Source of the DNA: Rugamonas apoptosis
GTDB taxonomy: Bacteria > Pseudomonadota > Gammaproteobacteria > Burkholderiales > Burkholderiaceae_D
Direction of reading: 5' to 3'
DNA length: 64,000 nt
NCBI RefSeq assembly: GCF_014042355.1
Contig: NZ_JACEZU010000001.1
Coordinates: 770,209 to 834,208 of the forward strand
The position numbers were made by a program, and so were the translations under genes. The notes below the pieces were generated by a model. It was not told where the DNA came from. It saw only the letters and a list, made by a program, of their open reading frames with translations, and searched no databases. Shown here piece after piece: positions 8,261 through 17,395 of the stretch (its first letter is position 1; each line of letters opens with the position of its first letter).

Positions 8261-9088
8261 TCAGGTGGCGTCGGCGGCGGCGGCGGGATGGCGCAGCTTG
8301 TCGCGCAGCGTGGCGTAAGCTTCGCGGTACTGGTGGTAGCCCTGCTCGCGCATGGCGATCTTGAGCGCATCGCTGAGCACGGCTTCGAGCTTGAACTGGT
8401 TGAGCGGCGTGCCCGACCAGGCGCAGTCGAAGGTGTTGTAGGCGGCCACCCGCCATGCCGGGTTGACGGTCAGCAGCAGCGAGACGATGCGCTCCATCAG
8501 GAACACCTTGCGCTGCACGGCGCCGGGGTAGTTGGTCGCCTGGGTCAGTTGCCGCTGCAAGTCGCTGGCCGGCCCTTCGCACAGGGCGAACAGGGCTTCG
8601 TTCAGCACCAGCCAGGCGCGCCAGAAGGCCGGCCGCGCCACGAAGTAATTGCTGAACACGACCTGGCGCGTATCCATCACCAGCGTGCCCAGCGCCAGCG
8701 GCTGGCCGACCTCGGCCAGGAACGCTTCGGCGGCGCCGATGAAGCCGGGCGAAAACACTTCTTCCTGCTCGAACACGTTGAGGAAGAAGGCGCCCATGTC
8801 GGCTTGCGGGCTGAAGGTGACCACGTCGGCGCGGGCCGCGTTGGCTTGCACGAAGGCCGTCACCTGGGCCGCGCTCAACCCCGTCTTCTGGGCAAAGCGG
8901 GGCGAGAAGAAGCCATACCAGGCATCGTCATCGAGCGCGTGATCGAGCAGGTAATTGCGGATCGGCCAGTACTCGCGCCAATCGTTGTGCGGACTGTTCA
9001 GGTTGTCGAGCGGCTGGTAGCCGGGCGGCACCTGGGCCAGGGTCTGCTCCGAATAGGCGATATGGAAGAGGTGAACGGCATCGGCCAT
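8261..9088 (-). CDS. Uncharacterised protein of the glycosylation locus
   Basis: 275 residues, soluble, acidic, no signal peptide; function not recognised. It begins MADAVHLFHIAYSEQT, and its gene lies 9 bases upstream of the putative glycosyltransferase gene and 9 bases downstream of the OGT-like gene, so the three form one operon. Similar short proteins that open with a phrase like HIAYS and contain RNYLLDH-type segments appear in flagellar or polysaccharide glycosylation clusters, often beside SPINDLY-like proteins. That is recollection of context rather than a named domain. It could be a glycosyltransferase in its own right or an accessory subunit. Confidence 0.6.
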   Translation of the reverse strand: MADAVHLFHIAYSEQTLAQVPPGYQPLDNLNSPHNDWREYWPIRNYLLDHALDDDAWYGFFSPRFAQKTGLSAAQVTAFVQANAARADVVTFSPQADMGAFFLNVFEQEEVFSPGFIGAAEAFLAEVGQPLALGTLVMDTRQVVFSNYFVARPAFWRAWLVLNEALFALCEGPASDLQRQLTQATNYPGAVQRKVFLMERIVSLLLTVNPAWRVAAYNTFDCAWSGTPLNQFKLEAVLSDALKIAMREQGYHQYREAYATLRDKLRHPAAAADAT

Positions 9089-9097
9089 GGGGCATCC

Positions 9098-11650
9098 TTA
9101 TGCGGTGGCGACGGCTTTGACGACGTACTGGAAGGCGGTGGCGTCCTGCACGGCCAGGTCGGGGTCGTTGCCGCTGGCCAGGGCCATCTGGCGCAGCGCC
9201 GCCTCCATGGCGGCGCTGGGCCGGGTCAGGATACGGGCGATCATGTTCTCGACCCGGTAGCCGTTGGCCTGGAACAGGTCGATGATGGTCAGGCGCGTCA
9301 GCCAGCGGATGTGGGTGCGGTCGAGGATGCCGGAATCCTGGTAGATGAACTTGCCGCCGTTCAGGTGCGCCTGCAAGCCCCAGTATTGCGCGTTTGGAAT
9401 GCAGGCCACGACTTCGGTGCCGGCGCCGGAGGCGTGCTTGATGCGGCGCAGCAGCTGCCATGGGTCGTACAAATGTTCCAGCGCGTCGGCGAACACCCAG
9501 CACTGGGCATCTTTGCCTATGCGGTTGATGGTGTCGTCCGACAGCTTTTCGACGTTGCCCAGTATGACTTCCGTGCAATGGCGGCGCGAGGCGTCGGCGT
9601 AGTCGGCGTCGATCTCGATGCCGACGTAGCTGCAGCCGGGGTTGGCGTCGCGGTAGACACGCGCCAGCGCGCCGCTGCTGGAGCCCACTTCCACCACGCC
9701 GCCGTAATCCTTGCGCATGAAGTTGTAGACGTCGGCGTTATGCACGTCGTTGATCGGGGTTTGCTTGATTTCCTGCGTCGGGTGCATGGCGATTCTTTCC
9801 AGTTGGTCTTCCAGGTTGCGCACGAGGCGCGGACTGTCGAACAAGGGACAGCTCAGGCGATTGTCGGCCAGGCGCTGCTTGAGCGTGGCCAGCAGGGATG
9901 GCTGGCGGCCCAGCTGCACCGCCAGTTCCTCGTAGTCGGCCAGGTTGTGGGTCACCAGCTCCGGCAAGCCGGCCGCCAGCAGCAGGCTGCCGGCCATGCG
10001 CGAGGAGAAGGTCTGGCCGGCGCAGGTCAGCAGCGGCAGTCCGGCCCACAGGGCGTCGCTGCCGGTGGTGCCGGCGTTGAAGGTGTCGGTGTCGAGGAAC
10101 AGGTCGGCCACCTGGTAGCGGGCCAGGTATTCGGTCGGCCCCACGCGCCCCGCGAAATACAAGCGTTCCGGATCCACGCCGGCGCGCTGGGCGCTGGCGC
10201 GCAGGTTGTCGCGCACCACCTGGTGGTCGGCCACCAGCCACAGCACGCTGCCTGGCGTGCGCTGCAGGATCCGCATCCAGCACGCGAAGATGGTTTCCGT
10301 GATCTTGAAATTGTTGTTGAAGGAACAGTAGACGAAGGCGTCCTCGGGCAGCCCGCACGCGGCGCGCGTGGGGCGCGGGCCGATTTCGCGCTGGCGGTCG
10401 TTGATCTGGAAGGTGTCGGGCAGATACAGCGGCCGTTCGACGAAATAGGCGGCCAGGTCGGGCGGCAACACGAAGCGGTCGGCCAGCACATAGTCGATGC
10501 AGGGCAACGCGGTCGGGCCGGGGAAGCCCAGGTAGGTCACTTGCACGGGCGCCGGGCGCCAGGACAGGATGTTGGGCCGGGTGCCGGCCGTGAGGCCGTG
10601 CAGGTCGATCAGGACGTCGATTTCATGCTCGCGGATGCAGCGCGCGGCCTGTTCGTCGCTCATGTGGGCGATGGGGATGTAGTGATCCATGGCACGCACC
10701 ACGCGCGCCCGCAGCGGTGTCCCATCTTCCTTGCTCCAGGAGAATGCATACACTTCGGTCCGGCTGCGGTCATGCAATTCATACAGCTCGGCCGTCAGGA
10801 TCGAGACCGCGTGCGACTGCAGGTCCGATGACAGGTAGCCGATGCGCAGACGGTCGTGCCGGTAGCCATCGGCCGGCGCCAGCGGCGTGGTCGGCGTGAT
10901 GACGTTTTCGGCCACGAAGCGGCGCGCCGCGTCCAGCTGCACTTGCGGGTCGCCCGACGCGCTCAGCACGGCCAGCGCCGAGGTGTGGGCCCGCATCGCC
11001 TGCGAGGTGACGCCAGGGATTTCCGCGTAGATCGGCCATTTACATTGTTTCTGGCGCAAATGGATCAGGTGGGTGATCACCTTGGGTTGGGCCGGGTCGA
11101 CCAGCAGGCTGCGGGTCAGCATATCTTCCGCTTCCGGATACTGCTTGAGAATTTCCAGCAACCGTCCCAGGTTGTTCAGCGCCTGCTGGTAGAACGCCTG
11201 GTGGGCCGGCTCGTCCGGTTTGGCGATCGCGGTGACGCTGTTCCACTGCGTCAGCGCGCCGCGCGGGTCGCCCTTGCGTTCGAGCAGGGTCCCCAGGTTC
11301 AGCAAGCCTTCGATGAAATCGGGCTTGAGTTCGAGCGCGCTACGGTAGGCCGCCTCGGCGCCGTCGAGGTCTTGCAAATTGGCGAGCGTGACGCCCAGAT
11401 TGAACAACACCGCGTACTTTGCCGGCGTCTCGGTGTGGGCCAACCACAACTGGAACAGCGCCACTGACTGGGCGGGGTGGCCTTGCTCGGTCCATTGCTG
11501 GGTGAGGTTGAACAGGTCCGTGATCGGCAAGGCACCGGTGCGGGCCAGCTGGGTGGCCAGCTCGGCGGTGCGTACATGGTCACTATTGCGCAAAGCGGCG
11601 GTAAACGCTTGGAGAAGAGCCGGTGGGCTCAGTTTGGATGTATTTGTCAT
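9098..11650 (-). CDS. TPR / O-GlcNAc-transferase-like (GT41) / methyltransferase fusion protein
   Basis: 850 residues in three parts. Residues ~75-190 hold TPR helices (VLFNLGVTLANLQDLDGAEAAYRSALELKPD). Residues ~268-620 are an OGT/SPINDLY-like catalytic region: SDLQSHAV with the conserved His280, DLHGLTAGTRP at 349-359, FNNNFKITE at 444-452, and DTDTFNAGTTGSDALWAGLP at 520-539. Residues ~640-800 are a class I methyltransferase fold with the SAM loop VVEVGSSSGALARVYR at 652-667 and a FADALEHLYDPW segment. It is the first gene of a three-gene minus-strand operon. OGT-like proteins in such loci usually glycosylate flagellin; the fused methyltransferase may trim or modify the sugar or protein. 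The target is not shown by sequence. Confidence 0.8.
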   Translation of the reverse strand: MTNTSKLSPPALLQAFTAALRNSDHVRTAELATQLARTGALPITDLFNLTQQWTEQGHPAQSVALFQLWLAHTETPAKYAVLFNLGVTLANLQDLDGAEAAYRSALELKPDFIEGLLNLGTLLERKGDPRGALTQWNSVTAIAKPDEPAHQAFYQQALNNLGRLLEILKQYPEAEDMLTRSLLVDPAQPKVITHLIHLRQKQCKWPIYAEIPGVTSQAMRAHTSALAVLSASGDPQVQLDAARRFVAENVITPTTPLAPADGYRHDRLRIGYLSSDLQSHAVSILTAELYELHDRSRTEVYAFSWSKEDGTPLRARVVRAMDHYIPIAHMSDEQAARCIREHEIDVLIDLHGLTAGTRPNILSWRPAPVQVTYLGFPGPTALPCIDYVLADRFVLPPDLAAYFVERPLYLPDTFQINDRQREIGPRPTRAACGLPEDAFVYCSFNNNFKITETIFACWMRILQRTPGSVLWLVADHQVVRDNLRASAQRAGVDPERLYFAGRVGPTEYLARYQVADLFLDTDTFNAGTTGSDALWAGLPLLTCAGQTFSSRMAGSLLLAAGLPELVTHNLADYEELAVQLGRQPSLLATLKQRLADNRLSCPLFDSPRLVRNLEDQLERIAMHPTQEIKQTPINDVHNADVYNFMRKDYGGVVEVGSSSGALARVYRDANPGCSYVGIEIDADYADASRRHCTEVILGNVEKLSDDTINRIGKDAQCWVFADALEHLYDPWQLLRRIKHASGAGTEVVACIPNAQYWGLQAHLNGGKFIYQDSGILDRTHIRWLTRLTIIDLFQANGYRVENMIARILTRPSAAMEAALRQMALASGNDPDLAVQDATAFQYVVKAVATA

Positions 11651-11907
11651 CGTTCAATCGTTGTGCAACGGTTCGCCAGTGGCCGACACCGGCCTCATCC
11701 AACCGGCCGGCGAGACGCTTGCCCCAGAGACATGCGCAGATCATTCTAAACCAAAACAGCAGCAGGTCGGCGGTTTTCTCGGGGCGGCCGGGGGGCGCAT
11801 TGGGCCCACGATGGCGGGGGCCGGCGCGAGCGCGTGGGCGTCGCCGTGTGAGCAATTTTGAAACACGGTAAGATGGACACCGTTATCGATGACGCACCCA
11901 TGGCCCC

Positions 11908-12729
11908 ATGCTCCGCACCCCTGCCGCCTTCATTCCCCTGCTCCGCCCGCCAGCCGATGCCGCACCCTGGACCTTCCTAGTGTATCGCGGGCAGTTGCTT
12001 TTGTGCAACAGCGATTTGTCGTTGCCGCCCGCTGCCGCGCTCGGCCCGTTGGCGCTGGCGCCCGAGCGCATCCACCCGGTCGGTATGCTGGACGGCCAGT
12101 ACTACCAGACGGCCTGGACCGACAGCGATGCCGTGCCGGGGCCGGAATACGGCTGGCACAGCCTGCGCGCCCTGTTTGGCGTGTGCGACGACGGTTTTCT
12201 CGGCGTGGCGGGGCGGGCTGTGCAACTGGCCGAATGGGCCCGTACCCACCGCTTTTGCGGCGCCTGCGCCACGCCCATGCAGCATGTGGCGGGCGAGCGC
12301 TGCTACCAGTGCCCGGCCTGCGGCATGAGCGCCTACCCGCGCATCTCGCCGGCCATGATGGTGCTGATCCGCAAGGGCGAGCAGGTGTTGCTGGCCATGC
12401 ACGCCAATTCGCCCTACCAGCGCTACACGGCGCTGGCCGGCTTCCTGGAGGCGGGCGAATCGATCGAGGAAGCGGTGCACCGCGAAGTGTACGAGGAGGT
12501 CGGCTTGCGGGTGCATAACCTGCGCTACTTCGCCAGCCAGCCCTGGCCGTTCCCCCACTCGCTGATGGTGGCCTTCACGGCAGATTACCTGGACGGCGAG
12601 ATCCGGGTCGATCCCGCCGAGATCGCCGACGCGCGCTGGTTCGGCCCGGATGACGCGTGGCCCGAGATGCCCATCACCGTGTCGGTCGCGGCCGCCCTGA
12701 TCAACGCCCACCGGCCGCCGGGGCGCTGA
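11908..12729 (+). CDS. nudC: NAD(+) diphosphatase / NADH and NAD-RNA hydrolase NudC
   Basis: 273 residues. Hydrolyses NAD(H) to NMN(H) and AMP and, in characterised relatives, removes NAD caps from RNA. The zinc ribbon cysteines 117, 120, 135 and 138 precede the Nudix box GFLEAGESIEEAVHREVYEE (178-197, completed by VGL). SQPWPFPHS at 210-218 is the NudC-specific motif that separates it from other Nudix enzymes. The 257 bases upstream, shared with the OGT-like gene, show no obvious element. Confidence 0.93.
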   Translation: MLRTPAAFIPLLRPPADAAPWTFLVYRGQLLLCNSDLSLPPAAALGPLALAPERIHPVGMLDGQYYQTAWTDSDAVPGPEYGWHSLRALFGVCDDGFLGVAGRAVQLAEWARTHRFCGACATPMQHVAGERCYQCPACGMSAYPRISPAMMVLIRKGEQVLLAMHANSPYQRYTALAGFLEAGESIEEAVHREVYEEVGLRVHNLRYFASQPWPFPHSLMVAFTADYLDGEIRVDPAEIADARWFGPDDAWPEMPITVSVAAALINAHRPPGR

Positions 12730-12825
12730 CGGCGCGGCGCGCGGCTTGCCGCGCCGTCAGCCGATCCTCCGCCCGCATTTTCTATATACTGGCGGCAATC
12801 GTTATTTTTATGGTCTTACATCATC

Positions 12826-13392
12826 ATGTCTAAAGAAGAAGCTTTCACGGAACAAGACTGGCGTCGCCTGCTCAGTTCGCTGGGCGAGGATCCGGACCGT
12901 CCCGGCCTGGCCGAAACCCCGCACCGGGTGGCCAAGGCCTGGAAACACTGGACCTCGGGCTACGAGCAAGACCCGGTCGCGCTGCTGAAAGCGTTCGAGG
13001 ATGGCGCCGAGCAGTACAACGAGCTGATCGTGGTGAAGAATATCCCCGTCTACAGCCATTGCGAACACCACCTGGCGCCGTTCTTCGGCAAAGCCACGGT
13101 CGGCTACCTGCCCAATGGCAAGATCGTCGGCCTGTCCAAGCTGACCCGTCTCGTGGACTGCTTCGCCAAGCGGCTGCAAGTGCAGGAGCGGATGACGATC
13201 CAGATCGCCAACGCGCTGATGGAAGTGCTGGAACCGAAGGCGGTGGGGGTGGTCGTCAAGTGCCGCCACATGTGCATGGAAAGCCGCGGCATCCGCACGC
13301 CGGGCGAGGAAACCATCACCTCGGCCATGCTGGGCGAGTTGCAGCCCAACCTGGCGCTGCGCACGGAATTCCTGGCGCTGGCGCGCGACTGA
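12826..13392 (+). CDS. folE: GTP cyclohydrolase I
   Basis: 188 residues. Converts GTP to 7,8-dihydroneopterin triphosphate, the entry to folate and pterin synthesis. Zinc ligands are visible: Cys79 in SHCEHHLAPFFGK with His81/82, and Cys150 in CRHMCMESRG. LSKLTRLVDCFAKRLQVQERMT is the family signature. The length is slightly below the E. coli enzyme, as in many short FolE1 forms. A long palindrome begins 8 bases after the stop. Confidence 0.96.
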   Translation: MSKEEAFTEQDWRRLLSSLGEDPDRPGLAETPHRVAKAWKHWTSGYEQDPVALLKAFEDGAEQYNELIVVKNIPVYSHCEHHLAPFFGKATVGYLPNGKIVGLSKLTRLVDCFAKRLQVQERMTIQIANALMEVLEPKAVGVVVKCRHMCMESRGIRTPGEETITSAMLGELQPNLALRTEFLALARD

Positions 13393-13399
13393 CACGCCC

Positions 13400-13461
13400 A
13401 AAAAATCAGGGACGGACCCCGATTTGCGCTCGCGCAAATCGGGGTCCGTCCCTGATTTTTT
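13400..13461. repeat. Perfect 30-bp-stem palindrome, probable bidirectional terminator / REP-like repeat
   Basis: Arms 13400-13429 and 13432-13461 are exact reverse complements around a TC loop, starting with an A run and ending with a T run. The core GGGACGGACCCC also occurs at 33700-33760. It sits between convergent folE and the M28 peptidase gene, where a two-way terminator is needed, but a 30-bp perfect stem is far longer than a normal terminator. Confidence 0.85.
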
Positions 13462-13480
13462 TTGCTGGCGCCGGATGGGT

Positions 13481-15163
13481 TTATTTCGGCCGCGCCGCCA
13501 GCGATTGCTCGCGCGCGGCCTTGAATTCGGCGCCCGGTTTCCATTGCGGGGTGGTGCCGCCTTGCGCCACCTGGTGGCCCACTTCGTACAACAGCGCGAT
13601 ATCCTGCGCCGCGCCGCGCAAATCCCAGTCCGCTTCCACCACGTCGTGCACGGTGTGGTATTGGTTGGCTGTGTAAGCCTGGCGCTTGGCCAGCGCCGCC
13701 GCCGCGCCCGCGCCCGTGTATTGCGCGCCGCCGCGCAGGATCAGGGCCGGCACGCCGGCGCGCGCGAATTCCAGCTGGTCGTTGCGGAAGTAGGTGCCCA
13801 GCTCGGGATTGATCTCGCCATGCACGGTGCGCCCCTGGGCCTTGGCGGCGCTGACCACCACCTCCTCGGCATCGCTGCGGCCCATGCCCACCAGTTCCAC
13901 GTCGCGCGTGCGGCCCCACAGGTTGATGCCGTCCACGTTCAGGTCGAGCACGGTCTTGTTGAGCGGGTAGAGCGGATTGCGCGCGTAGTATTGCGCGCCC
14001 AGCAGGCCCCGTTCCTCGCCGGTGGTAAACAGGAACACGATGCTGCGCTTGGGCGCCGTGGGCAGCGCCTTGTAGGCCTTGGCCACGGCCAGCAGGGCGG
14101 CCACGCCCGAGGCGTTGTCGCGCGCGCCGTGGAAGATCTGCTGGGTGCGCGGCCCCGGCAGCGTCGTGTCGATGCCGAAATGGTCCCAGTGCGCGCTGTA
14201 GAGCACGACTTCATTCTTGAGCGCCGGGTCCGAGCCGGTGACCTTGGCCACCACGTTGTTGGACGCTACCTCACGCCACGAGTTCTGCGCGCTCAGGCTC
14301 ACTTTCACGCCCAGCGCCACCGGCTTGAAGTCGCGCGACAAGGCGCCGCGCTGCAACTGGTCGAAGTCCTGGCCGCCGGCCTTGAACATGGCGCGCGCCT
14401 GTTCCAGCGGCAGCCAGCCGGCCAGCGGCGGAAACGCGGGGTTGGGCCCCTTGCTCTTGATGGTGAACACTTCCCGCGCCAGGCTGGCGCGCACCACTTC
14501 GTAGGGATAGCCGGCCGGCTTGGTGTCGTGCACGATCAGCACGGCGGCCGCGCCCAGCTTGGCCGCCATCTCGAACTTGTAGTTCCAGCGCCCGTACCAG
14601 GTGAGCGCCTTGCCGCCGAACTGGCTGGCGTCGAGCTGTTTCGGATGCTTGGGGTCGGGCAGCGGCGGATCGTTGATCAGCACCACCAGCGTCTTGCCGT
14701 GCAGGTCCACGCCTTTGTAGTCGTCCCACTGGTATTGCGGCGCCGTGATGCCGTAGCCGACGAACACCAGGTCCGAATCGGCCACGTTGAGCTGCTTTTC
14801 CGTGCGCGCGCTCCAGGCCACGAACTGCTCCGGATAGGCCAGCTTGACGGGCGCGCCGGCGCCAGCCCGGTAGCTGAGCGTGGGATGGGTGGAAATGCCC
14901 ACCATGGGCACGGCTTGCAGATAAGTGCCGTCCGGGTTGCCCGGTTCCAGGCCCAGTTTCTTCAGTTGTTGTTGCAGGTAGTCGATGGTGAGCGTTTCGC
15001 CATGGCTGCCCGGCGCGCGGCCTTCGAACTCGTCCGAGGCGAGCGTGGTGATCTGGGACAGCATGGCGTCGGTGTCGACGTGGAGCGGCGCGGCGGTGGG
15101 GGCGGCGCCGGCGGCGGCGCACGCGCACAGCGCCAGCAACGCCGCGTAGGGGTGAAATGTCAT
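13481..15163 (-). CDS. Secreted M28 family zinc peptidase with PA domain
   Basis: 560 residues. N-terminal signal peptide (MTFHPYAALLALCACAAAGA). An inserted PA-like region spans roughly 130-260. The M28 catalytic part has SAHWDHFG (His325, Asp327), ARDNASG with Asp349, the TTGEERGLLG pair Glu383/Glu384, and DLNVDG. Expected to be a periplasmic or secreted aminopeptidase with two zinc ions. It is monocistronic, convergent with folE, and followed across the palindrome by its terminator. Confidence 0.9.
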   Translation of the reverse strand: MTFHPYAALLALCACAAAGAAPTAAPLHVDTDAMLSQITTLASDEFEGRAPGSHGETLTIDYLQQQLKKLGLEPGNPDGTYLQAVPMVGISTHPTLSYRAGAGAPVKLAYPEQFVAWSARTEKQLNVADSDLVFVGYGITAPQYQWDDYKGVDLHGKTLVVLINDPPLPDPKHPKQLDASQFGGKALTWYGRWNYKFEMAAKLGAAAVLIVHDTKPAGYPYEVVRASLAREVFTIKSKGPNPAFPPLAGWLPLEQARAMFKAGGQDFDQLQRGALSRDFKPVALGVKVSLSAQNSWREVASNNVVAKVTGSDPALKNEVVLYSAHWDHFGIDTTLPGPRTQQIFHGARDNASGVAALLAVAKAYKALPTAPKRSIVFLFTTGEERGLLGAQYYARNPLYPLNKTVLDLNVDGINLWGRTRDVELVGMGRSDAEEVVVSAAKAQGRTVHGEINPELGTYFRNDQLEFARAGVPALILRGGAQYTGAGAAAALAKRQAYTANQYHTVHDVVEADWDLRGAAQDIALLYEVGHQVAQGGTTPQWKPGAEFKAAREQSLAARPK

Positions 15164-15193
15164 GGGGAAGAATGCGGTTGGCGGAAGAATGGC

Positions 15194-16102
15194 TTATTTT
15201 GACACAGAATGCTGCAACAGCACATCAGCCAGCCAGTCGACAAACACCCGCACCCGAGGCGACAGGTGGCGGTTGTGGGCATACACGATGTTGAGCGGCA
15301 GCGGCGCGGGCCGGTAGGCGGGCAGCACTTCCTCCAGTTCACCTGCCGCCAGCAAGTCCAGCATGCCGAGCCGGGGCGACTGGATCAGGCCCAGGCCGGC
15401 GCGGCAGCTTTCCAGGTAGGCTTCCGTACCGCTGACCGACACCTGGCTGCGCATGGCAAGCGTGCGCGGCACGCCTTCGCCATCCACGTATTCCCAGTCC
15501 AGATCGCGTCCGGTCTGGCTGGAAAAGAAATTGACGGCCCAGTGCTGGCGCAGGTCGGCCAGCGTGCGGGGCCGGCCGTGGCGGTCCAGGTAGGCGGGCG
15601 CGCCCACGTTGATCTGTTCCATGTCCGTCACCTTGCGCGCCACCAGCGTGGAGTCGCGCAGCACGCCGGCCCGCACGGCGCAGTCGATGCCTTCGCCCAC
15701 CAGGTCGGCGTAGCGGTCGCGCGAACCGAGCTTGACCTGGATCTCGGGATAGCGCTGGAAGAAATCGGGTAGCGCCGGGATCACCACCTGGTGGGCGAGA
15801 CGCTCCGGCAAATCCACCCGCAGGCTGCCGGCCGGCTGGCGGCCGTCGCCCAGGAACAGGCCGTTCAGGTCGTCCAGGTCGTTGAGCAGCGCGCCGCAGC
15901 GGTCCAGGTACAGCGCGCCTTCCACGGTCAGGCTGACCTTGCGCGTGGTGCGTTGCAGCAGACGCACCCCCAGTTGCTGTTCGATCGCTTGCACGGCGTT
16001 GGTCACGGTGGGCTTGGGCAAGTCCAGCTGCTGGGCCGCCAGCGTGAAACTCTTGCTGTCGGCCACGGCCTTGAAGATGTGCATGGCTTTCAGCTGGTCC
16101 AT
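15194..16102 (-). CDS. LysR-family transcriptional regulator
   Basis: 302 residues from MDQLKAMHIFKAVADSKSF. N-terminal winged helix-turn-helix (residues ~1-60, with AAQQLDLPKPTVTNAVQAIEQQLG), followed by the periplasmic-binding-protein-like effector domain starting near GSLRVDLPERLAHQVV. An upstream in-frame opening to 16210 would add 36 residues but would run through the intergenic operator, so the ATG at 16102 is preferred. It is divergent from an aldo-keto reductase gene that it probably regulates. Confidence 0.9.
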   Translation of the reverse strand: MDQLKAMHIFKAVADSKSFTLAAQQLDLPKPTVTNAVQAIEQQLGVRLLQRTTRKVSLTVEGALYLDRCGALLNDLDDLNGLFLGDGRQPAGSLRVDLPERLAHQVVIPALPDFFQRYPEIQVKLGSRDRYADLVGEGIDCAVRAGVLRDSTLVARKVTDMEQINVGAPAYLDRHGRPRTLADLRQHWAVNFFSSQTGRDLDWEYVDGEGVPRTLAMRSQVSVSGTEAYLESCRAGLGLIQSPRLGMLDLLAAGELEEVLPAYRPAPLPLNIVYAHNRHLSPRVRVFVDWLADVLLQHSVSK

Positions 16103-16137
16103 GATTATTAATTTTTCTCGAATAAAGTTATGTATTT

Positions 16138-16156
16138 TTGCACATTTATTGTGCAA
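16138..16156. promoter_or_regulatory. Inverted repeat, probable LysR operator
   Basis: TTGCACA (16138-16144), 5-base spacer TTTAT, TGTGCAA (16150-16156): a perfect dyad with the T-N11-A layout of LysR-type sites. It lies 36 bases from the LysR start and about 70 from the aldo-keto reductase start, in AT-rich DNA between the divergent genes. Confidence 0.6.
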
Positions 16157-16226
16157 GTCGATAATAGCATAATGGCGCCATCGCGCTCCCATCCTGGCGG
16201 CGCCCCACACCGAACTGGAGAATCAC

Positions 16227-17240
16227 ATGCAAACACGTCAACTTGGCCGTACCGGACCGCAAGTGTCGCAACTGGGCCTGGGCCTGATGGGCATGTCGGA
16301 CCTGTATGGCCCGGCCGACCGCGCCGAAAGCATCGCCACCATCCATGCCGCGCTGGAGGCCGGCGTGACCTTGCTCGACACGGGCGACTTTTACGGCATG
16401 GGCCACAACGAGCTGCTGCTGCGCGAGGCGCTGGCCGGTGGCCGCCGCGCGCAGGCCGTCATCAGCGTCAAGTTCGGCGCGCTGCGCGACCCGTTGGGCG
16501 GCTGGAGCGGGGTGGATAACCGGCCCGTGGCGCTGAAGAATTTCCTGGCCTATACGCTGCAACGGCTGGGCGTGCAGCACATCGACATCTACCGCCCGGC
16601 CCGCCTGGACCCGGCCGTGCCCATCGAGGACACGGTGGGCGCCATGGCCGAGCTGGTCAAGGCCGGCCTGATCCGCCACATCGGCCTGTCGGAAGTGGGG
16701 CCGGACACGCTGCGCCGGGCCCACGCCGTGCACCCCATCAGCGATTTGCAGATCGAGTATTCGATGATCTCGCGCGGCATCGAGGACGGCATCCTGCAGA
16801 CCTGCCGCGAGCTGGGCATCGGCATCACGGCCTACGGCGTGCTGTCGCGCGGCCTGATCAGCGGCCACTGGACGGCCCAGCGTGCCGGCGAGGGCGATTT
16901 CCGTGGCCAGCACAGTCCCCGCTTCCAGGGCGATAACCTGCGCCACAACCTGGCGCTGGTGGAACAGGTGCGCGCCATCGCCGATGAGATGGGCGTGTCC
17001 GTGGCCCAGGTGGCGATCGCCTGGGTGGCCGCGCAAGGGGCCGCGCATGGTGGCGATATCGTGCCGCTGGTGGGGGCGCGCAGCCGCACCCGGCTGGCCG
17101 AGGCGCTGGGCGCGGCCAGCGTGCACCTGTCGGCGGCCGATCTGGCGCGGCTGGAGCAGGCGGTACCGGCCGGCGCCGCCGCTGGCGCGCGCTACAACGC
17201 CCATGCCGTGGCCCTGCTCGACAGCGAGCGGCGCGCCTGA
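16227..17240 (+). CDS. Aldo/keto reductase
   Basis: 337 residues, NADP(H)-dependent TIM-barrel oxidoreductase. The catalytic Asp and Tyr appear in LLDTGDFYGMGHNE (Asp ~52, Tyr ~57) and the Lys in VISVKFG. Where most family members have a His in a QxHR motif, this one reads DIYRPARLDPAVP, so the usual fourth tetrad residue is replaced, as in one known subgroup. AGAATCACATGC precedes the ATG. It is divergent from the LysR gene, which likely controls it. Confidence 0.88.
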   Translation: MQTRQLGRTGPQVSQLGLGLMGMSDLYGPADRAESIATIHAALEAGVTLLDTGDFYGMGHNELLLREALAGGRRAQAVISVKFGALRDPLGGWSGVDNRPVALKNFLAYTLQRLGVQHIDIYRPARLDPAVPIEDTVGAMAELVKAGLIRHIGLSEVGPDTLRRAHAVHPISDLQIEYSMISRGIEDGILQTCRELGIGITAYGVLSRGLISGHWTAQRAGEGDFRGQHSPRFQGDNLRHNLALVEQVRAIADEMGVSVAQVAIAWVAAQGAAHGGDIVPLVGARSRTRLAEALGAASVHLSAADLARLEQAVPAGAAAGARYNAHAVALLDSERRA

Positions 17241-17255
17241 TGGCGTAATGGCAAC

Positions 17256-17284
17256 AAGGTGAGTGTGCTGTTATCACTCACCTT
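17256..17284 (+). terminator. Hairpin after aldo/keto reductase gene
   Basis: AAGGTGAGTG (17256-17265) pairs with CACTCACCTT (17275-17284) around a 9-base loop, 16 bases after the stop. There is no T run after it, so it may be a weak or factor-assisted terminator. Confidence 0.45.
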
Positions 17285-17395
17285 ATCAAAACCTCTACGG
17301 CAAATTAACAACATGAATGACAGACAGTTCCCATCTGTATAGCTCTCTGCACCATTTCGGCGTATTCTTTCTCCTTGTCAACAAAGGAGCTCGCC

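Noticed and set aside
6617..10831. Uninterrupted 1404-codon plus-strand frame opposite the glycosylation genes
   Set aside because: It mirrors three real genes with clear motifs on the minus strand; its translation is rich in His, Gln, Arg and Gly as usual for antisense frames of high-GC genes.
13424..15202. 592-codon plus-strand frame over the M28 peptidase gene
   Set aside because: Antisense frame with no motif, starting inside the palindrome; the peptidase on the other strand has signal peptide and zinc ligands.
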